A stretch of DNA of 64,000 bases from an uncultured Bacteroides sp. (GCA_902388495.1 CABMPP010000022.1:3134-67133); one strand, 5' to 3'. Shown: positions 1 to 10,105, counted from the stretch's first letter. The notes: generated by a model not told the origin, from the letters alone. A program made the numbers and translations.

Positions 1-1
1 A

Positions 2-334
2 CTGGTTGATGTGACTAAGCAAATCCAATTCTCTCATATCGATGGAAACGGTAATGAAGTTTCTTATCTTGGAAAGAAAGATGCATCAGGTTTGTTCGTA
101 TACAATCCATTTGTTTCAAAAACTACATTTGACTTATCTGCCTACAATACTGCTGCGCAAGGCACACAGGCTACATTCAATGCAGTTAAGAAAGCATTAG
201 GTCAAATCAAGTATGAAAACAACGGTAATAATGTAAAAGAATTTAAGGTTCGCATTCCTATTGCAATAGAATATGAATGGGGTGTAATCAATACATCTAT
301 TGACTGTGACGTTGTAAATACAATGGGTAACTAA
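2..334 (+). CDS. C-terminal fragment of an unknown protein (5' end outside window)
   Basis: The reading frame is open to the left edge, so this is the last ~110 codons of a longer gene. The first in-window start-like codon is a GTG at 11, but three sense codons (L-V-D) precede it without a stop, so I do not take it as the start. The visible part is polar and beta-rich, with no membrane segment or catalytic motif, and ends ...VVNTMGN. It resembles the C-terminal part of secreted Bacteroides proteins of the DUF3869 type; that is a weak impression from memory. A strong hairpin terminator follows the stop at 372-409. Confidence 0.6.
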   Translation: MVDVTKQIQFSHIDGNGNEVSYLGKKDASGLFVYNPFVSKTTFDLSAYNTAAQGTQATFNAVKKALGQIKYENNGNNVKEFKVRIPIAIEYEWGVINTSIDCDVVNTMGN

Positions 335-371
335 TTTGAGTAAACGTTAATAACGTATACCTTTAAAGAGG

Positions 372-409
372 AAGGAGGGAGTGTTGGGTTATCCACACCC
401 CTCCTTTTT
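372..409 (+). terminator. Rho-independent terminator
   Basis: AAGGAGGG (372-379) pairs with CCCTCCTT (399-406), and GTGT (381-384) with ACAC (395-398), leaving one bulged A. The stem runs into TTT. It ends the transcript of the partial gene at the left edge and separates it from the lipoprotein gene that starts at 424. Confidence 0.85.
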
Positions 410-423
410 AATATAAGATTGTT

Positions 424-903
424 ATGATAAAAATAAAATCTTTATTTAATATATTGTTCTGTTTGGGGCTTGTTCACACTATAACCTCTTGTAACAATAA
501 AGAGGCTATTAAAACAAGTAAGCAGGAGAGTTTTGTCAATACATTGACAGCAGCGGATACTACTACTGTACTGAATTTGGCAGCTCAATGCATGGACCTT
601 TTGAAAGGTAATCATGTGGAAGAGGCTTTACAAATGATGTACTCTATGACAGAGAATAAACTTGTTCCAATTTCGGAGGAACAAAAGCAACAATTAAATG
701 GCAAATTTAGAATGTTTCCTGTATTACAGTATGACTTGGACGGCTATAATTTTGCTTCTGAGACGAATAATGTCATAAAATACAAAATAGAGTTTTTTCC
801 TCATAAAGACCAGAATGACAAAACACCTAATACCATAGGATTTATGTTCGTTCCAGTTCACATAGATGGGAAATGGCATTTGACAGTTCCCAAAACCAAT
901 TAA
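424..903 (+). CDS. Small lipoprotein of unknown function
   Basis: 159 aa. The N terminus is a lipoprotein signal: a Lys-containing start, a hydrophobic stretch (FNILFCLGLVHTI) and a lipobox TSC with the acylated Cys near residue 23, followed by polar NNKEA. The mature part is about 135 residues, soluble and mixed alpha/beta, ending in a strand-rich segment (FMFVPVHIDGKWHLTVPK). I do not recognise a domain; the layout resembles small DUF-type lipoproteins with an NTF2/cystatin-like fold, which is only a guess. It stands alone, with a terminator upstream and about 210 bp before the next gene. The lipoprotein call is good; the function is unknown. Confidence 0.75.
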   Translation: MIKIKSLFNILFCLGLVHTITSCNNKEAIKTSKQESFVNTLTAADTTTVLNLAAQCMDLLKGNHVEEALQMMYSMTENKLVPISEEQKQQLNGKFRMFPVLQYDLDGYNFASETNNVIKYKIEFFPHKDQNDKTPNTIGFMFVPVHIDGKWHLTVPKTN

Positions 904-1117
904 TCCATATTTCAAATTACTACTATTGGAAGGCATGAGTTTTCAAACTTTACCATCAAAAGCAGGGATTTTGGTAATATAAAGAAAGGAAGAGTAAAAG
1001 ATAAAGAAGGAAATAAGTATAGATAGAATGAGGCAAACAAAACCCACTGTTTTTTGTTGTTTAATATAAATCTAACAAATAATGATTAATTAAGCGAACC
1101 ATAAAAAATAAAAACAG

Positions 1118-2248
1118 ATGAATATGCAATTAAAAAGAAATCTTATGCTCGTGGCTATAAGCCTGAGCACTTTAGCCGTATCGGCACAAAATACTCAGTC
1201 TTCCGGACAAGTAACAGAAGAAGGTAAAACAGCATTTAAACCTCATTGGTATATGCAAGTACAAGCAGGTGCAGCCCAAACTGTTGGGGAAGCCAGTTTT
1301 AAAGACCTGATATCTCCTACAGCAGCTCTTTCGGTCGGATATAAGTTTAACCCTTTGTGGGGGATACGTGCAGGCGTGAGTGGTTGGCAGGCAAAAGGCA
1401 AATGGGTTATACTCCCCGACTCATATAAATTTAACTACCTGCAAGGAAATGTGGATGCTACACTTGATTTGAGCAACTTGCTCTGCCATTATAATCCGAA
1501 ACGTTTCTTTAACGCCTATATGTTTTTAGGAGTAGGAGTTGCCGGTGGATTCAATAATGACGACGCCGTTGCATTGGATGAAGCAGGATACCACATGCAA
1601 TATCTCTGGAGTGGTAAAAAAGTCTTTGTAGCCGGCCGCGGAGGATTGGGTGCCAACTTGCGTCTGAGCAACCATGTATTCTTCAATCTTGAGGTGAATG
1701 CCAATGTTCTTTCGGATAAGTTTAACTCCAAAAAGGCCGACAATGCCGACTGGCAGCTTAATGCATTGGCTGGTTTTACCTTTAAGTTCGGGAAGAGTGG
1801 CAAAAAGCCTAAACCTGTCGTCTCTTATGATATAGCCCCAACTCCTGTGGAAACAGTAGTAGAAGTTAAGCAGGAACCGGCACCGGTTGTTACTCCTGCC
1901 CCGGTAGAAGAGAAAAAAGAGGAAGTAAAACCGCTGACTGAGAATATCTTCTTCAAGATTAACTCTGCTGTAATACGTTCTTCTGAAGAGAACAAAATAG
2001 CTGATTTGGTAGCATTCCTGCAAAAGAATGAGGAAGTGAAAGTCTCCATTTGCGGATATGCAGACGCTGCAACCGGTACAGCTTCCATCAATCAGCGATT
2101 GTCAAAAGAGCGCGCATTGGCTGTTGAGAAGGCTTTAAAAGCAAAAGGCATTGCTGCTGATAGAATAACCGTTGACTTCAAGGGAGATAAGGTACAACCG
2201 TTCTCTAAGAATGAAGAAAATCGTGTGGCGATTTGTATTACCGAGTAG
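1118..2248 (+). CDS. OmpA-family outer membrane porin
   Basis: 376 aa. A signal peptide (about residues 1-23, ending VSAQ) is followed by an N-terminal beta-barrel region (about 40-235) with alternating aromatic strands. A Pro/Val/Glu-rich linker (about 240-275, APTPVETVVEVKQEP...EEKKEE) leads to a C-terminal OmpA domain (about 280-376). That domain has the usual FFKINSAVIRSSEENKI start, the GYAD loop and an RLSKERA helix, which in OmpA proteins binds peptidoglycan. Expected role: an abundant outer-membrane protein tying the membrane to the cell wall. ATG codons at 1118 and 1124 (MNM) are both possible starts. It is monocistronic, followed by a strong terminator shared with the convergent folE. 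Confidence 0.92.
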   Translation: MNMQLKRNLMLVAISLSTLAVSAQNTQSSGQVTEEGKTAFKPHWYMQVQAGAAQTVGEASFKDLISPTAALSVGYKFNPLWGIRAGVSGWQAKGKWVILPDSYKFNYLQGNVDATLDLSNLLCHYNPKRFFNAYMFLGVGVAGGFNNDDAVALDEAGYHMQYLWSGKKVFVAGRGGLGANLRLSNHVFFNLEVNANVLSDKFNSKKADNADWQLNALAGFTFKFGKSGKKPKPVVSYDIAPTPVETVVEVKQEPAPVVTPAPVEEKKEEVKPLTENIFFKINSAVIRSSEENKIADLVAFLQKNEEVKVSICGYADAATGTASINQRLSKERALAVEKALKAKGIAADRITVDFKGDKVQPFSKNEENRVAICITE

Positions 2249-2278
2249 GAAGCAGATCGGGTTGCTTTCATAATAATT

Positions 2279-2329
2279 AAAGCTGTACTGTAATAATCTA
2301 CATATTAGATTTCAGTACAGCTTTTTTAT
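2279..2329. terminator. Bidirectional terminator between ompA-like gene and folE
   Basis: AAGCTGTACTG (2280-2290) pairs perfectly with CAGTACAGCTT (2313-2323), and an inner AATCTA/TAGATT lengthens the stem. It is followed by a T run on the + strand, and the A-rich left flank gives U residues on the other strand. It serves the + strand porin and probably the leftward folE operon. Confidence 0.85.
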
Positions 2330-2343
2330 TTAAATACTCTCCG

Positions 2344-2931
2344 TTATGAATTATGCCTGATAAGATTCATAAATTCCTCCCTCGTCTTGGCCTGATTGAA
2401 GGCCCCGGTAAAGTCGGAAGTTGTTGTAATGGAGTTCTGTTTTTCAACGCCTCGCATCTGCATACACATGTGCTTGGCCTCTACCACTACCATTACGCCT
2501 AATGGGTTCAAGGTTTCCTGAATGCACTCTTTGATTTGCAGTGTCATGCGCTCCTGCACTTGCAGGCGATGGGAGAAAATATCGACTACGCGGGCTATTT
2601 TACTCAGCCCGGTGATGTAACCATTAGGAATATATGCCACATGAGCCTTTCCGTAGAACGGAAGCATGTGATGTTCACAAAGAGAGAAGAAATCAATGTC
2701 TTTCACAATTACCATCTGACTGTATTCTTCCTGAAATTTGGCAGAACGGAGCACTTCGTGCGGGTCCATATAATACCCTTTTGTCAATGACAACATAGCC
2801 TTTGCCACCCGTTCCGGTGTCTTCAGCAAACCTTCGCGTTCGGCATTTTCGCCCAATAGAGTAAGAATCTTGTGATAGTGTTCTTTCAGTTCATCCAATG
2901 CGGGAGATACAATTTCTTCTTTTCCTAACAT
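2344..2931 (-). CDS. folE: GTP cyclohydrolase I (type IA)
   Basis: 195 aa, the usual length. It converts GTP to 7,8-dihydroneopterin triphosphate, the first step of folate/pterin synthesis, as a homodecamer in the cytosol. Visible family signatures are [10 protein letters not shown], with the Zn-ligand Cys and catalytic His, the [20 protein letters not shown] segment, and CMQMRGVEK, with the second Zn-ligand Cys and the substrate-loop residues. It is the last gene of a leftward operon, starting 9 bp after the SPOR-domain gene, and is terminated by the hairpin at 2279-2329. No anomalies are seen; the identification is firm. Confidence 0.97.
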   Translation of the reverse strand: MLGKEEIVSPALDELKEHYHKILTLLGENAEREGLLKTPERVAKAMLSLTKGYYMDPHEVLRSAKFQEEYSQMVIVKDIDFFSLCEHHMLPFYGKAHVAYIPNGYITGLSKIARVVDIFSHRLQVQERMTLQIKECIQETLNPLGVMVVVEAKHMCMQMRGVEKQNSITTTSDFTGAFNQAKTREEFMNLIRHNS

Positions 2932-2940
2932 GATTGATTT

Positions 2941-3399
2941 TTATAAGGGAATGTTTATCTGCTCTTTTACAATCGAAACTTCTTTGAATACACCGGTAGC
3001 ACGCAACTGACGCATCATTGCATCCGCTTCTTCAATACTACGGTAATCTCCTACACGGCACAGCCAACGGGGAAGATCGAAAAAAGTATAAACAGCAAGA
3101 TCCGGAAAATATTCCTTAATGCGGGAAGCCACAGAAAAGGCTTCATTCTTGGCCTGGCGGGTATTATTTCCCGCATAAACCTGTACGCGGTAGCCCGAGC
3201 TCTTAATCACTTTCCGATCTTCTGTACTGGTGGGGATATACTCCGAACCGATTAATGCCGCAATACGGGCATCTTGATGGATGGTCACCTTGCCTTGTCC
3301 CGGTACGTTACGTTCCAGGCTCTTTACAATATTATTCTGCGCTACAGAAAGGGTTGCAAAAGCAAAGCATGCAACTAAAAGTAAACCAAGCTTCTTCAT
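2941..3399 (-). CDS. SPOR-domain secreted protein
   Basis: 152 aa from the ATG at 3399. The frame is open further upstream, but the extra 28 codons are translations of an AT-rich simple repeat, so the start is placed at MKKLGLLLVACFAFATLSVAQ, a clean signal peptide. The mature protein ends in a SPOR domain (about 70-150). It contains the typical GYRVQVYAG first strand, a helix rich in AFSVASRIKEYFPDLA and the second half WLCRVGDYRSIEEADAMMRQL. SPOR domains bind denuded septal peptidoglycan, so a periplasmic cell-wall or division-linked role is likely. It sits between tpiA and folE in the same operon. Confidence 0.88.
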   Translation of the reverse strand: MKKLGLLLVACFAFATLSVAQNNIVKSLERNVPGQGKVTIHQDARIAALIGSEYIPTSTEDRKVIKSSGYRVQVYAGNNTRQAKNEAFSVASRIKEYFPDLAVYTFFDLPRWLCRVGDYRSIEEADAMMRQLRATGVFKEVSIVKEQINIPL

Positions 3400-3504
3400 A
3401 ATTGATAATTGATAATTGACAATTGATAATGGATAGTGGATAATGAATAGTGGAGATAATGGATAATTGATATCAACTCTCAACTATCCATTATCAATTA
3501 TCCA
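3400..3504. repeat. AT-rich simple repeat (AATTGATAATTGACAAT type)
   Basis: About 105 bp between the SPOR gene and tpiA are built from degenerate copies of words such as ATTGATAATTGACAATTGAT, GGATAATTGAT and CTCAACTATCC, with both orientations present (GATAATGG near 3427, CCATTATC near 3489). The same kind of word recurs at 11530-11560 and, GC-shifted, inside the adhesin gene at 47958-48015 and 48399-48435. It spuriously extends the frame of the downstream SPOR gene. Confidence 0.75.
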
Positions 3505-4260
3505 TTAATTAAAAGCGTCGATAATACCCTTGAAGTCAGAAACCTTCAAAGCAGCACCACCGATCAAACCGCCGTCAACATCCGGGTTGGCAAACAGTTC
3601 CTTCGCGTTAGAAGGCTTGCAGCTACCACCGTAAAGGATAGAGCAGTTATCAGCAATTTCTTTTCCGTACTTATCAGCAACTGTAGAGCGGATGAAAGCA
3701 TGAATTTCCTGAGCTTGTGCCGGAGAAGCGGTCTTACCGGTACCGATAGCCCAAACCGGCTCGTATGCCAGAACGATCTTTGAGAAATCCTCAGCAGACA
3801 GAGAGAATACAGAAGCCAGCTGAGCAGCAACTACTTCATTCTGCTTTTCTGCTTCGCGTTCTTCCAGCACCTCACCGATACAGAAGATCGGAGTCAAGCC
3901 GTTAGCCAAAGCCAATTTTACTTTTTCTTCCAGGATTTCAACTGTTTCACCATAGTAAGCACGACGTTCTGAGTGACCCAGGATAACATACTTAGCACCT
4001 GTAGATGCAACCATAGCAGCCGAAACTTCACCGGTATATGCACCCGATTCCTTGTCTGCACAGTTTTCTGCACCAACACCAATCTTGGCAGCATCTACCA
4101 AAGGAGTAACAGATGCCAAGTGGATAAACGGAGTACAGATAATTACATCACAATTAGGCTTTTCGTTAGCCAAAGCTTCATTCAGTTCTTTTGCAAGAGC
4201 AATACCCTCCTGGAGGGTTTTGTTCATTTTCCAGTTTCCTGCAACAATGTTCTTTCTCAT
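3505..4260 (-). CDS. tpiA: Triosephosphate isomerase
   Basis: 251 aa, a standard TIM length. It interconverts dihydroxyacetone phosphate and glyceraldehyde 3-phosphate in glycolysis. The catalytic Lys is in GNWKMN near the N terminus, the electrophilic His in ILGHSERR, the general base Glu in [11 protein letters not shown] (with the phosphate-gripping loop just after), and the C-terminal phosphate site in [12 protein letters not shown] and [10 protein letters not shown]. The start overlaps the end of the upstream BT_3928-type gene by 4 bp (ATGA), indicating translational coupling. The identification is certain. Confidence 0.98.
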   Translation of the reverse strand: MRKNIVAGNWKMNKTLQEGIALAKELNEALANEKPNCDVIICTPFIHLASVTPLVDAAKIGVGAENCADKESGAYTGEVSAAMVASTGAKYVILGHSERRAYYGETVEILEEKVKLALANGLTPIFCIGEVLEEREAEKQNEVVAAQLASVFSLSAEDFSKIVLAYEPVWAIGTGKTASPAQAQEIHAFIRSTVADKYGKEIADNCSILYGGSCKPSNAKELFANPDVDGGLIGGAALKVSDFKGIIDAFN

Positions 4261-5567
4261 TTTGTTTTATTATTAAAAGGGTTAATATATTTTCCTCTTC
4301 GCTTCACAACCAGGATATCGACTCCAATCACCAGCATCAGCGGAAGGATGAACCACAGCAATACATAGCCGATGGTATTCACATCGCTTACCTGTTTCTG
4401 TTGTCCCAGTTCCAATTTATCCAAGCTGTCAGTCAGCACATATTCATCCGGCAACCGGCTGTCGCTCCATTTATTCAATATCGTTCCTTCCTTTATCAGC
4501 AACAAGCCGGGATTGGAACGGATAATGGTTTTGAGCGTAATATCATCCATCTGGCAGAAAGGATATTCCGCCCCAGTCTTATCACGCCATAATTCAATTT
4601 CATCTTCGGAAGATGACGTCAAAGCATAAAAACCATAGCCATATTCCGTACTATAGTCATAGATCTCATTGATAAGGTCGATATTGCTGTCATCTGCCTC
4701 TTCAATGCGATGGGCAACCAGCAGAAACGTATATCCCTTATCCGACAGCACACTGTCTGTTATGTCATCTCCACTATCCAGGCTCATCATTGAAAAGTCA
4801 TGGATGGAAGGTTCATATCCTTTTTCTTTTAACACCGTACGTGCTTCGACAAATGTCCACGTACTATCCGGATAATTCTCCAATGTAAATTCTTGCCGTT
4901 TACCATCTTTCTCCAATACAAAGCGACTTTCGAATACACTTGGCTTGGCATTTTCCGGAATCTCCATACCCGCTTTGATATTCGTTCCTATTTTATAAGG
5001 GCGGAAATCAAGGATCGGCAAATCCCCCAGGCAATAAAACGAAAGTGCAAACACAAACAAGAATGTATACATGGAAATCATCCATTCCATCTTAGGAGTA
5101 ATGAAGCGCAGTATCAAGTCCGGCCATTTAAAGACCGATACCGCTGCAATCAACAATACTATATTCTTGCCGAAAGTCTGCCAGTTGGTCAGCACCCAGG
5201 CATCACCGAAGCAGCCGCAATCGGAAACCGGATTTGCCAAGGCCAGATAAAGTGTCAGCGGCGTCATTACAATCATCAGCAACAGAGCCAGAGTAGATGC
5301 TACCTTGCGGCGTATGCCCAACAACAAGAAAACACCCACACAAAATTCCACAGCAGACAACGCTATGCCAAAGAATAACGGCAGATAAGACGGAAACCAG
5401 GATATTATGCCGAAAGCCGTCAGGTAATCCTGAATCTTATAGAAAGAGCCCAACGGATCGACCGCCTTCACAAAGCCGGAGAAAATGAATAAGGCTCCCA
5501 GCAAAAAGCGGCAGGCATTCACCCACACTCTTTCGACGATATGTTTCTTATCAGTCTCCAAATTCAA
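4257..5567 (-). CDS. BT_3928-family (DoxX/MauE-like) integral membrane protein
   Basis: 436 aa. The N-terminal ~150 residues form a DoxX/MauE-type four-helix membrane unit ([21 protein letters not shown]..., then [41 protein letters not shown]), with CGCFGDAW between helices. A fifth helix ([15 protein letters not shown]) precedes a long soluble region. The C-terminal region has a thioredoxin-like outline ([21 protein letters not shown]...), and a final helix plus basic tail ends the protein. MauE/DoxX relatives act in thiol/disulfide chemistry at the membrane; a redox role here is inference. It overlaps DUF1599 upstream by 17 bp and tpiA downstream by 4 bp. Confidence 0.85.
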   Translation of the reverse strand: MNLETDKKHIVERVWVNACRFLLGALFIFSGFVKAVDPLGSFYKIQDYLTAFGIISWFPSYLPLFFGIALSAVEFCVGVFLLLGIRRKVASTLALLLMIVMTPLTLYLALANPVSDCGCFGDAWVLTNWQTFGKNIVLLIAAVSVFKWPDLILRFITPKMEWMISMYTFLFVFALSFYCLGDLPILDFRPYKIGTNIKAGMEIPENAKPSVFESRFVLEKDGKRQEFTLENYPDSTWTFVEARTVLKEKGYEPSIHDFSMMSLDSGDDITDSVLSDKGYTFLLVAHRIEEADDSNIDLINEIYDYSTEYGYGFYALTSSSEDEIELWRDKTGAEYPFCQMDDITLKTIIRSNPGLLLIKEGTILNKWSDSRLPDEYVLTDSLDKLELGQQKQVSDVNTIGYVLLWFILPLMLVIGVDILVVKRRGKYINPFNNKTK

Positions 5568-6093
5568 TCTTAATCAAACCAAATACGGAATAGTTAATCA
5601 TATCCATATAGTTGGCATCAATGCCTTCTGAAACCAGAGTTTGTCCGGCCAGGCTCTCGATCTGCTTGGTCCGGTAGATTTTCATCAATATCAAATCGGT
5701 ATAAGAGCTGATGCGCATGCTGCGCCAAGCTTCATCGTAATCGTGATTTTTAGCGAGCATCAACTCCAGGGAGGTCTTGGCATACTTATCGTACAGTGCC
5801 AAAGCTTCTTCATTTGTCATATCAGCGGCCTCAGCATATCCCAGCTCCAATTGTATCAATCCGATAATACCATAATTGACTATAGCGATAAACTCGGAAC
5901 GAATACCTTCGTCCACCAGAGTTACCCCTTTAGTCTCAATGCTTCTGATACGATTGGCTTTGATAAATATCTGATCGGTCACGGAAGACGGACGGAGAAT
6001 ACGCCACGCCGGACCGTAATCATGAAGTTTCTTGGAGAACAAATCACGGCAGATAGCAATGACGTGTTCAAATTGTTGCTTGGTATCTTTCAT
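5551..6093 (-). CDS. DUF1599 protein (MazG-like fold, duplicated)
   Basis: 180 aa from ATG 6093. The protein is an internal duplication: KKLHDYGPAWRILRPSSVTDQIFIKANRIRSIE near the N terminus matches AKNHDYDEAWRSMRISSYTDLILMKIYRTKQIE in the second half. This is the DUF1599 pattern, related to all-alpha NTP pyrophosphohydrolases (MazG-like); whether it hydrolyses nucleotides is not known to me. An in-frame ATG at 6114 is rejected because it falls inside the TACCTTTG promoter box at 6112-6119. It is first in the operon with the BT_3928 gene, tpiA, the SPOR gene and folE. Confidence 0.88.
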   Translation of the reverse strand: MKDTKQQFEHVIAICRDLFSKKLHDYGPAWRILRPSSVTDQIFIKANRIRSIETKGVTLVDEGIRSEFIAIVNYGIIGLIQLELGYAEAADMTNEEALALYDKYAKTSLELMLAKNHDYDEAWRSMRISSYTDLILMKIYRTKQIESLAGQTLVSEGIDANYMDMINYSVFGLIKIEFGD

Positions 6094-6111
6094 TTCCTTA
6101 CAAATTGGGTA

Positions 6112-6119
6112 CAAAGGTA
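6112..6119 (-). promoter_or_regulatory. Bacteroides -7 box of the DUF1599-tpiA-folE operon
   Basis: Read on the minus strand this is TACCTTTG, an exact match to the Bacteroides sigma-ABfr -7 consensus TAnnTTTG. Transcription would start near 6105, giving a short leader before the ATG at 6093 and ruling out the upstream ATG at 6114. Confidence 0.75.
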
Positions 6120-6130
6120 GGAATATTTAA

Positions 6131-6176
6131 AGAAAAAAGAAAAAGAGGGCACTCTAAATTATATTAAAGTGCCCTC
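6131..6176 (-). terminator. Terminator of the M23 peptidase gene
   Basis: On the minus strand GAGGGCACT pairs with AGTGCCCTC (arms 6145-6153 and 6168-6176) and is followed by TTTTTCTTTTTT. It is a clean intrinsic terminator directly after the peptidase stop at 6199, insulating the DUF1599 operon promoter. Confidence 0.9.
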
Positions 6177-6198
6177 CTCTATAGAGATTGTTTACGTT

Positions 6199-7080
6199 TT
6201 ATGAACAGCGCAATACTTGTCCCGGACGCAAAATGGTTTTACGCGTTATACGGTTCAGCTTGCAAAGTTTATCTATGCTCACTCCCTGACGGGCTGCAAT
6301 TCGACCTAATGTATCGCCTTTCTTCACTTTATAGAACAAGCCCTCGCCCGATGCCATGCTACGTGCCGTACCGGAAGAACCTTTTGTCTTAGTGAAAGTA
6401 TAAGCATCAGCAACAATATCTTGCTTTTCAAAATCGAACATGAGTGCGGGATTGATAGGAATTCCCAAGAAACGGGTTTCGAAATGGAGATGTGAACCGG
6501 TAGAACGTCCGGTATTGCCTCCTAATGCGATAGGATCACCGGCTCTTACCAATTCGTTGACATCCACCAATTGCTTGGACAAGTGACCGTAGACGGTTTC
6601 CAATCCGTTATCATGACGAATAACAACATATTTACCATATCCACGACGTCCCTGATTTTTAACGACACGTACTTTTCCATCAAAAGCTGCGCGGATGGTA
6701 TCTCCTACATACACCTTGATATCCAAGCCATAGTGTGCTCTTCTTCTTCGGGGGCGATAACCGAATACATCGGTAATTTTATTATGCGTAGTGGGCATAC
6801 AGAAACCGGTCAAATCGAATGTATAGCTCTCGGGGACGATTGCGTCACCATAAGCTTGCACGAATTCATTATTCCAGTTGGGGTACAAATCCAACCCCGG
6901 ATACAAAGCTTGTTCTGCACGTATCTGTTTCTGTAAAGCCAGTGAATCTACACTTTTAAGTTTTCTGTCGATGGGAGCTTGGCGGGCAATCAGGTCCTGC
7001 GAGAAAGAATTCAAGCTAACCATTGCCGTTGCAGCTAATAAAACCGTTTTAATCCAATTAAAATTCATCCGTTTCGTCAT
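6199..7080 (-). CDS. M23-family murein peptidase with C-terminal LysM
   Basis: 293 aa. A signal peptide (MTKRMNFNWIKTVLLAATAMVSLNSFSQ) is followed by a region of about 80 residues without a named domain. An M23 (LytM/lysostaphin-like) zinc peptidase domain occupies about 105-215, with VFGYRPRRRRAHYGLDI holding the first His and Asp zinc ligands, and VYGHLSK and SHLHFETR holding the remaining histidines. A LysM module at the C terminus (about 248-292, YKVKKGDTLGRIAARQGVSIDKL) binds peptidoglycan. The key residues are intact, so this is probably an active endopeptidase rather than an EnvC/NlpD-type degenerate activator. The ATG at 7068 (residue 5) is an alternative start. Confidence 0.93.
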   Translation of the reverse strand: MTKRMNFNWIKTVLLAATAMVSLNSFSQDLIARQAPIDRKLKSVDSLALQKQIRAEQALYPGLDLYPNWNNEFVQAYGDAIVPESYTFDLTGFCMPTTHNKITDVFGYRPRRRRAHYGLDIKVYVGDTIRAAFDGKVRVVKNQGRRGYGKYVVIRHDNGLETVYGHLSKQLVDVNELVRAGDPIALGGNTGRSTGSHLHFETRFLGIPINPALMFDFEKQDIVADAYTFTKTKGSSGTARSMASGEGLFYKVKKGDTLGRIAARQGVSIDKLCKLNRITRKTILRPGQVLRCS

Positions 7081-7167
7081 TCATTTTGATATCCGTTGCA
7101 AGCATTCCGGCAAATCAAGCACCTCTTGTTTTACGCGAATATCCAGATTCATTTTTAAAAATTCTCC

Positions 7168-7175
7168 CAAAGGTA
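7168..7175 (-). promoter_or_regulatory. -7 box upstream of the M23 peptidase gene
   Basis: The minus-strand sequence TACCTTTG is an exact TAnnTTTG match. It lies about 88 bp upstream of the peptidase start, in the 256-bp gap after recG. A T-rich stretch (GTTTTTCG) lies about 17 nt further upstream at the -33 position. Confidence 0.6.
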
Positions 7176-7336
7176 ACACTTCTCTTCGAAAAACAACATC
7201 GGTTATTAACTATTTTTTCGATGCCGGACAATAAGGGAATACCGATAATAGCCTTTAAACCTTTATAAACAGGGGAATTACGCAGATACATGTTTTACAA
7301 CATAAAACGTAAATAAAGCGTATGTTTAACCGTTTT

Positions 7337-9433
7337 TTAGCTGATAGCGGCCCAGTTAACATTCGTTTTCCTCAACAATTTCAACTGTCTCCATAAGACT
7401 TCATTCTCAGAAAGCACGCCATTAGGATCGGCATCTACCACTCCTTGAGCGATCCCACGAACATACTGCAACAATTGCCCGTCGCGGGCTATATCGGCAA
7501 TTTTCAAATCAAAAGCAATGCCGCTCTGCTGTGTCCCTTCCAAGTCACCGGGACCACGAAGTTTCAAATCGGCTTCCGCTATTTCAAAGCCATCGTTCGT
7601 ACGCACCATTATTTCCAAACGCTTTCGTGTGTCTTCCGCCAATTTATAACCTGTCACCAGAATACAATAAGACTGATCGGCCCCACGTCCTACACGTCCA
7701 CGGAGCTGATGGAGCTGGGACAGTCCGAAGCGCTCGGCATTCTCTATCACCATTACCGAAGCATTCGGAACGTTCACTCCGACTTCAATCACCGTAGTGG
7801 CCACCATTATCTGCGCCTCGCCGGACACAAACAGCTGCATCTGTGCATCCTTCTCGGCAGGTTTCATTTTTCCATGTACTTTGCAGACTTTGCATTCGGG
7901 AAACTCCTCACAGATATGCAAATAACCTTCTTCCAGATTTTTCAGGTCAATCTTCTCGCTCTCTTTAATCAACGGATAAACGATATAAACCTGCCTGCCT
8001 TCTTCTATCTGCTTGTGCATAGACTGGTACAGACTGGTCCGGCGATTGTCGAACTGATGCAGAGTGACAATCGGCTTGCGCCCCGGAGGCAGTTCGTCAA
8101 TGACCGACACGTCCAGGTCGCCATACAATGTCATCGCCAATGTACGCGGTATCGGGGTAGCCGTCATCACCAATACATGAGGAGGCTGCACATTCTTCGT
8201 CCACAAACGGGCACGCTGGGCCACTCCGAAACGATGCTGCTCATCGATCACCACCAGACCGAGCGAAGCAAAATTCACCGTATCTTCAATAACGGCATGC
8301 GTACCTATCAAAATATGTATATCTCCCGTCAGCAGCCCCGAAAGAATTGCCTCACGCCGCTTGCCTCTGATAGAGCCGGTCAGTAGTTCCACACGGACAT
8401 CCATACCATACAGTAATTCGCAAACGGTTTCGTAGTGCTGGTTTGCCAAGATTTCGGTAGGAGCCATCATGCAAGCCTGGAAACCATTGTCGAGCGCCAT
8501 CAGCATACTCATCAATGCCACCAGCGTCTTCCCGCTTCCGACATCCCCCTGCAACAGACGGTTCATCTGTTTTCCCGAACCCACATCCCGGCGAATCTCC
8601 TTCAAGACACGCTTCTGGGCATTGGTCAGTTCAAAAGGGAGATTGCGGGAGTAGAAAGTATTGAATACCTCCCCTACTTTCTCGAATATATATCCACGAT
8701 ATTTCCGCTGACGATCTTTCGCATAGCGCAGTATGTTCAGCTGGACGTAGAAGAGTTCTTCAAACTTGAGCCGGTATTGCGCCCTACGCAGCAAATCGGC
8801 ATTAGTCGGAAAATGAATATTGATCAGAGCCTCGGTCAGCGGTATCAGATGATATTCGGCAAGTATGGCGGCCGAAAGAGTTTCGGGCAAGGGTTCGCGC
8901 AGTTGCTGTACCACTGTATTCATCATCTTCTCAATCGCATGCGAATTGAGGGAGCTGCGTTTCATCTTCTCCGTGGTATTGTAATAAGGCTGCAATCCCA
9001 TGGAAGACAATTTCAGTTCCGATGCCGAATCTATATCCGGATGAGCGATATTGATCCTTCCGTTAAAAACACTGGGTTTACCGAATACGACGTACTCCTG
9101 ATGTACTTTATATTTCCCTATCAGATACTTGATGCCTTGAAACCACACCAGATCCACTACTCCCGTACCATCCGAAAAGTGGGCAATCAGTCTGCGCTGG
9201 CGGCCTTCGCCGGCTGTTTCGAAACTCAGTATCTCACCTTTCAACTGAATATAAGGCATCGTACCATCAATCTCCTGGACATAATAGATACGGCTGCGGT
9301 CTACATATTTATAAGGGAAATAATACAGTAAATCGTGCAAGGAATAGATGCCCAATTCCTTATTGAGCACCGAAGCACGCTGTGGCCCGACGCCCGACAG
9401 ATATTTTATGTCACGCGTGGCTAAATCGAACAT
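7337..9433 (-). CDS. recG: ATP-dependent DNA helicase RecG
   Basis: 698 aa, the normal RecG length. It is a superfamily-2 translocase that remodels stalled replication forks and branched recombination intermediates. The order is an N-terminal helical/HhH-like start ([19 protein letters not shown]), a wedge/OB domain (about 60-160), a helicase core with Walker A GDVGSGKT and Walker B DEQH, then motif [16 protein letters not shown]. Motif VI is QLRGRVGRG, followed by the RecG C-terminal [29 protein letters not shown] block. The start overlaps the end of ispD by 13 bp. It is the last gene of the pdxJ-exbBD-tonB-DJ-1-ispD-recG operon. The identification is certain. Confidence 0.98.
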   Translation of the reverse strand: MFDLATRDIKYLSGVGPQRASVLNKELGIYSLHDLLYYFPYKYVDRSRIYYVQEIDGTMPYIQLKGEILSFETAGEGRQRRLIAHFSDGTGVVDLVWFQGIKYLIGKYKVHQEYVVFGKPSVFNGRINIAHPDIDSASELKLSSMGLQPYYNTTEKMKRSSLNSHAIEKMMNTVVQQLREPLPETLSAAILAEYHLIPLTEALINIHFPTNADLLRRAQYRLKFEELFYVQLNILRYAKDRQRKYRGYIFEKVGEVFNTFYSRNLPFELTNAQKRVLKEIRRDVGSGKQMNRLLQGDVGSGKTLVALMSMLMALDNGFQACMMAPTEILANQHYETVCELLYGMDVRVELLTGSIRGKRREAILSGLLTGDIHILIGTHAVIEDTVNFASLGLVVIDEQHRFGVAQRARLWTKNVQPPHVLVMTATPIPRTLAMTLYGDLDVSVIDELPPGRKPIVTLHQFDNRRTSLYQSMHKQIEEGRQVYIVYPLIKESEKIDLKNLEEGYLHICEEFPECKVCKVHGKMKPAEKDAQMQLFVSGEAQIMVATTVIEVGVNVPNASVMVIENAERFGLSQLHQLRGRVGRGADQSYCILVTGYKLAEDTRKRLEIMVRTNDGFEIAEADLKLRGPGDLEGTQQSGIAFDLKIADIARDGQLLQYVRGIAQGVVDADPNGVLSENEVLWRQLKLLRKTNVNWAAIS

Positions 9434-10095
9434 GAATCTATAAGAGCTGTGGCTATTTTTAAATCAAAAGGAGTGGTTATCTTTATATTTTCCCGGTTAC
9501 CTGCCGTCAGAAAGACCGGCGTACCGAATGCTTCCACAACAGAAGCATCGTCTGTAAAATGAGAAGTATAGGATTGGTTATATGCTTCTTTCAATAGGCC
9601 GACATCAAATACCTGGGGAGTCTGCACCAGTTTATAGTCATCCCGGCTGACAGTCATGCTGCCTTCTCCTTCCAGATGCCGAACCGTTTCCACAATATCG
9701 ATCACCGGAATAACCGCTTTCTTCTCCGCAGCCAAACTATAACAACGAGCAATCACTTCCTGCGACACAAACGGACGGACCCCATCGTGTACACCTACCA
9801 CACCGGGAGTATTTACAAAAGCCAATCCGTTCTTCACGGAATGAAAACGAGTCTCTCCTCCATCTGCAATGACATGAGGCAATGAAAAACAATACTCCCG
9901 ACACAATTGCAACCAGTAAGATTGCTGACTGTGCGGAAGTACTAATATAATTTGTATCTCAGGATTGTAGGTATAAAAAGCTTCCAAAGTGCGCATCAAT
10001 ACAGGCTTTCCTCCTATCGGAAGAAATTGTTTGGGAAGATCGGTTCCCATGCGCAGCCCTTTACCCCCGGCAACTATCAGAGCGTATTGTACCAT
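9421..10095 (-). CDS. ispD: 2-C-methyl-D-erythritol 4-phosphate cytidylyltransferase
   Basis: 224 aa. It forms CDP-methylerythritol from MEP and CTP in the non-mevalonate isoprenoid pathway. Visible signatures are the nucleotide-binding loop [29 protein letters not shown], the [13 protein letters not shown] motif, HDGVRPFVS with the metal/substrate residues, the [17 protein letters not shown] segment, and [12 protein letters not shown]. The length is typical, with no IspF fusion. It follows the DJ-1 gene by 10 bp and overlaps recG by 13 bp. Confidence 0.97.
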   Translation of the reverse strand: MVQYALIVAGGKGLRMGTDLPKQFLPIGGKPVLMRTLEAFYTYNPEIQIILVLPHSQQSYWLQLCREYCFSLPHVIADGGETRFHSVKNGLAFVNTPGVVGVHDGVRPFVSQEVIARCYSLAAEKKAVIPVIDIVETVRHLEGEGSMTVSRDDYKLVQTPQVFDVGLLKEAYNQSYTSHFTDDASVVEAFGTPVFLTAGNRENIKITTPFDLKIATALIDSCSI

Positions 10096-10105
10096 TCAGA
10101 TTAAA

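Noticed and set aside
904..1117. Possible gene remnant before the porin (frame reading DFGNIKKGRVKDKEGNKYR near 969-1026)
   Set aside because: It is too short, with no start codon and no recognisable family, and could be chance in AT-rich DNA.
3400..3483. 28-residue N-terminal extension of the SPOR protein
   Set aside because: It is encoded by AT-rich simple repeat, and the internal Met at 3399 begins a perfect signal peptide.
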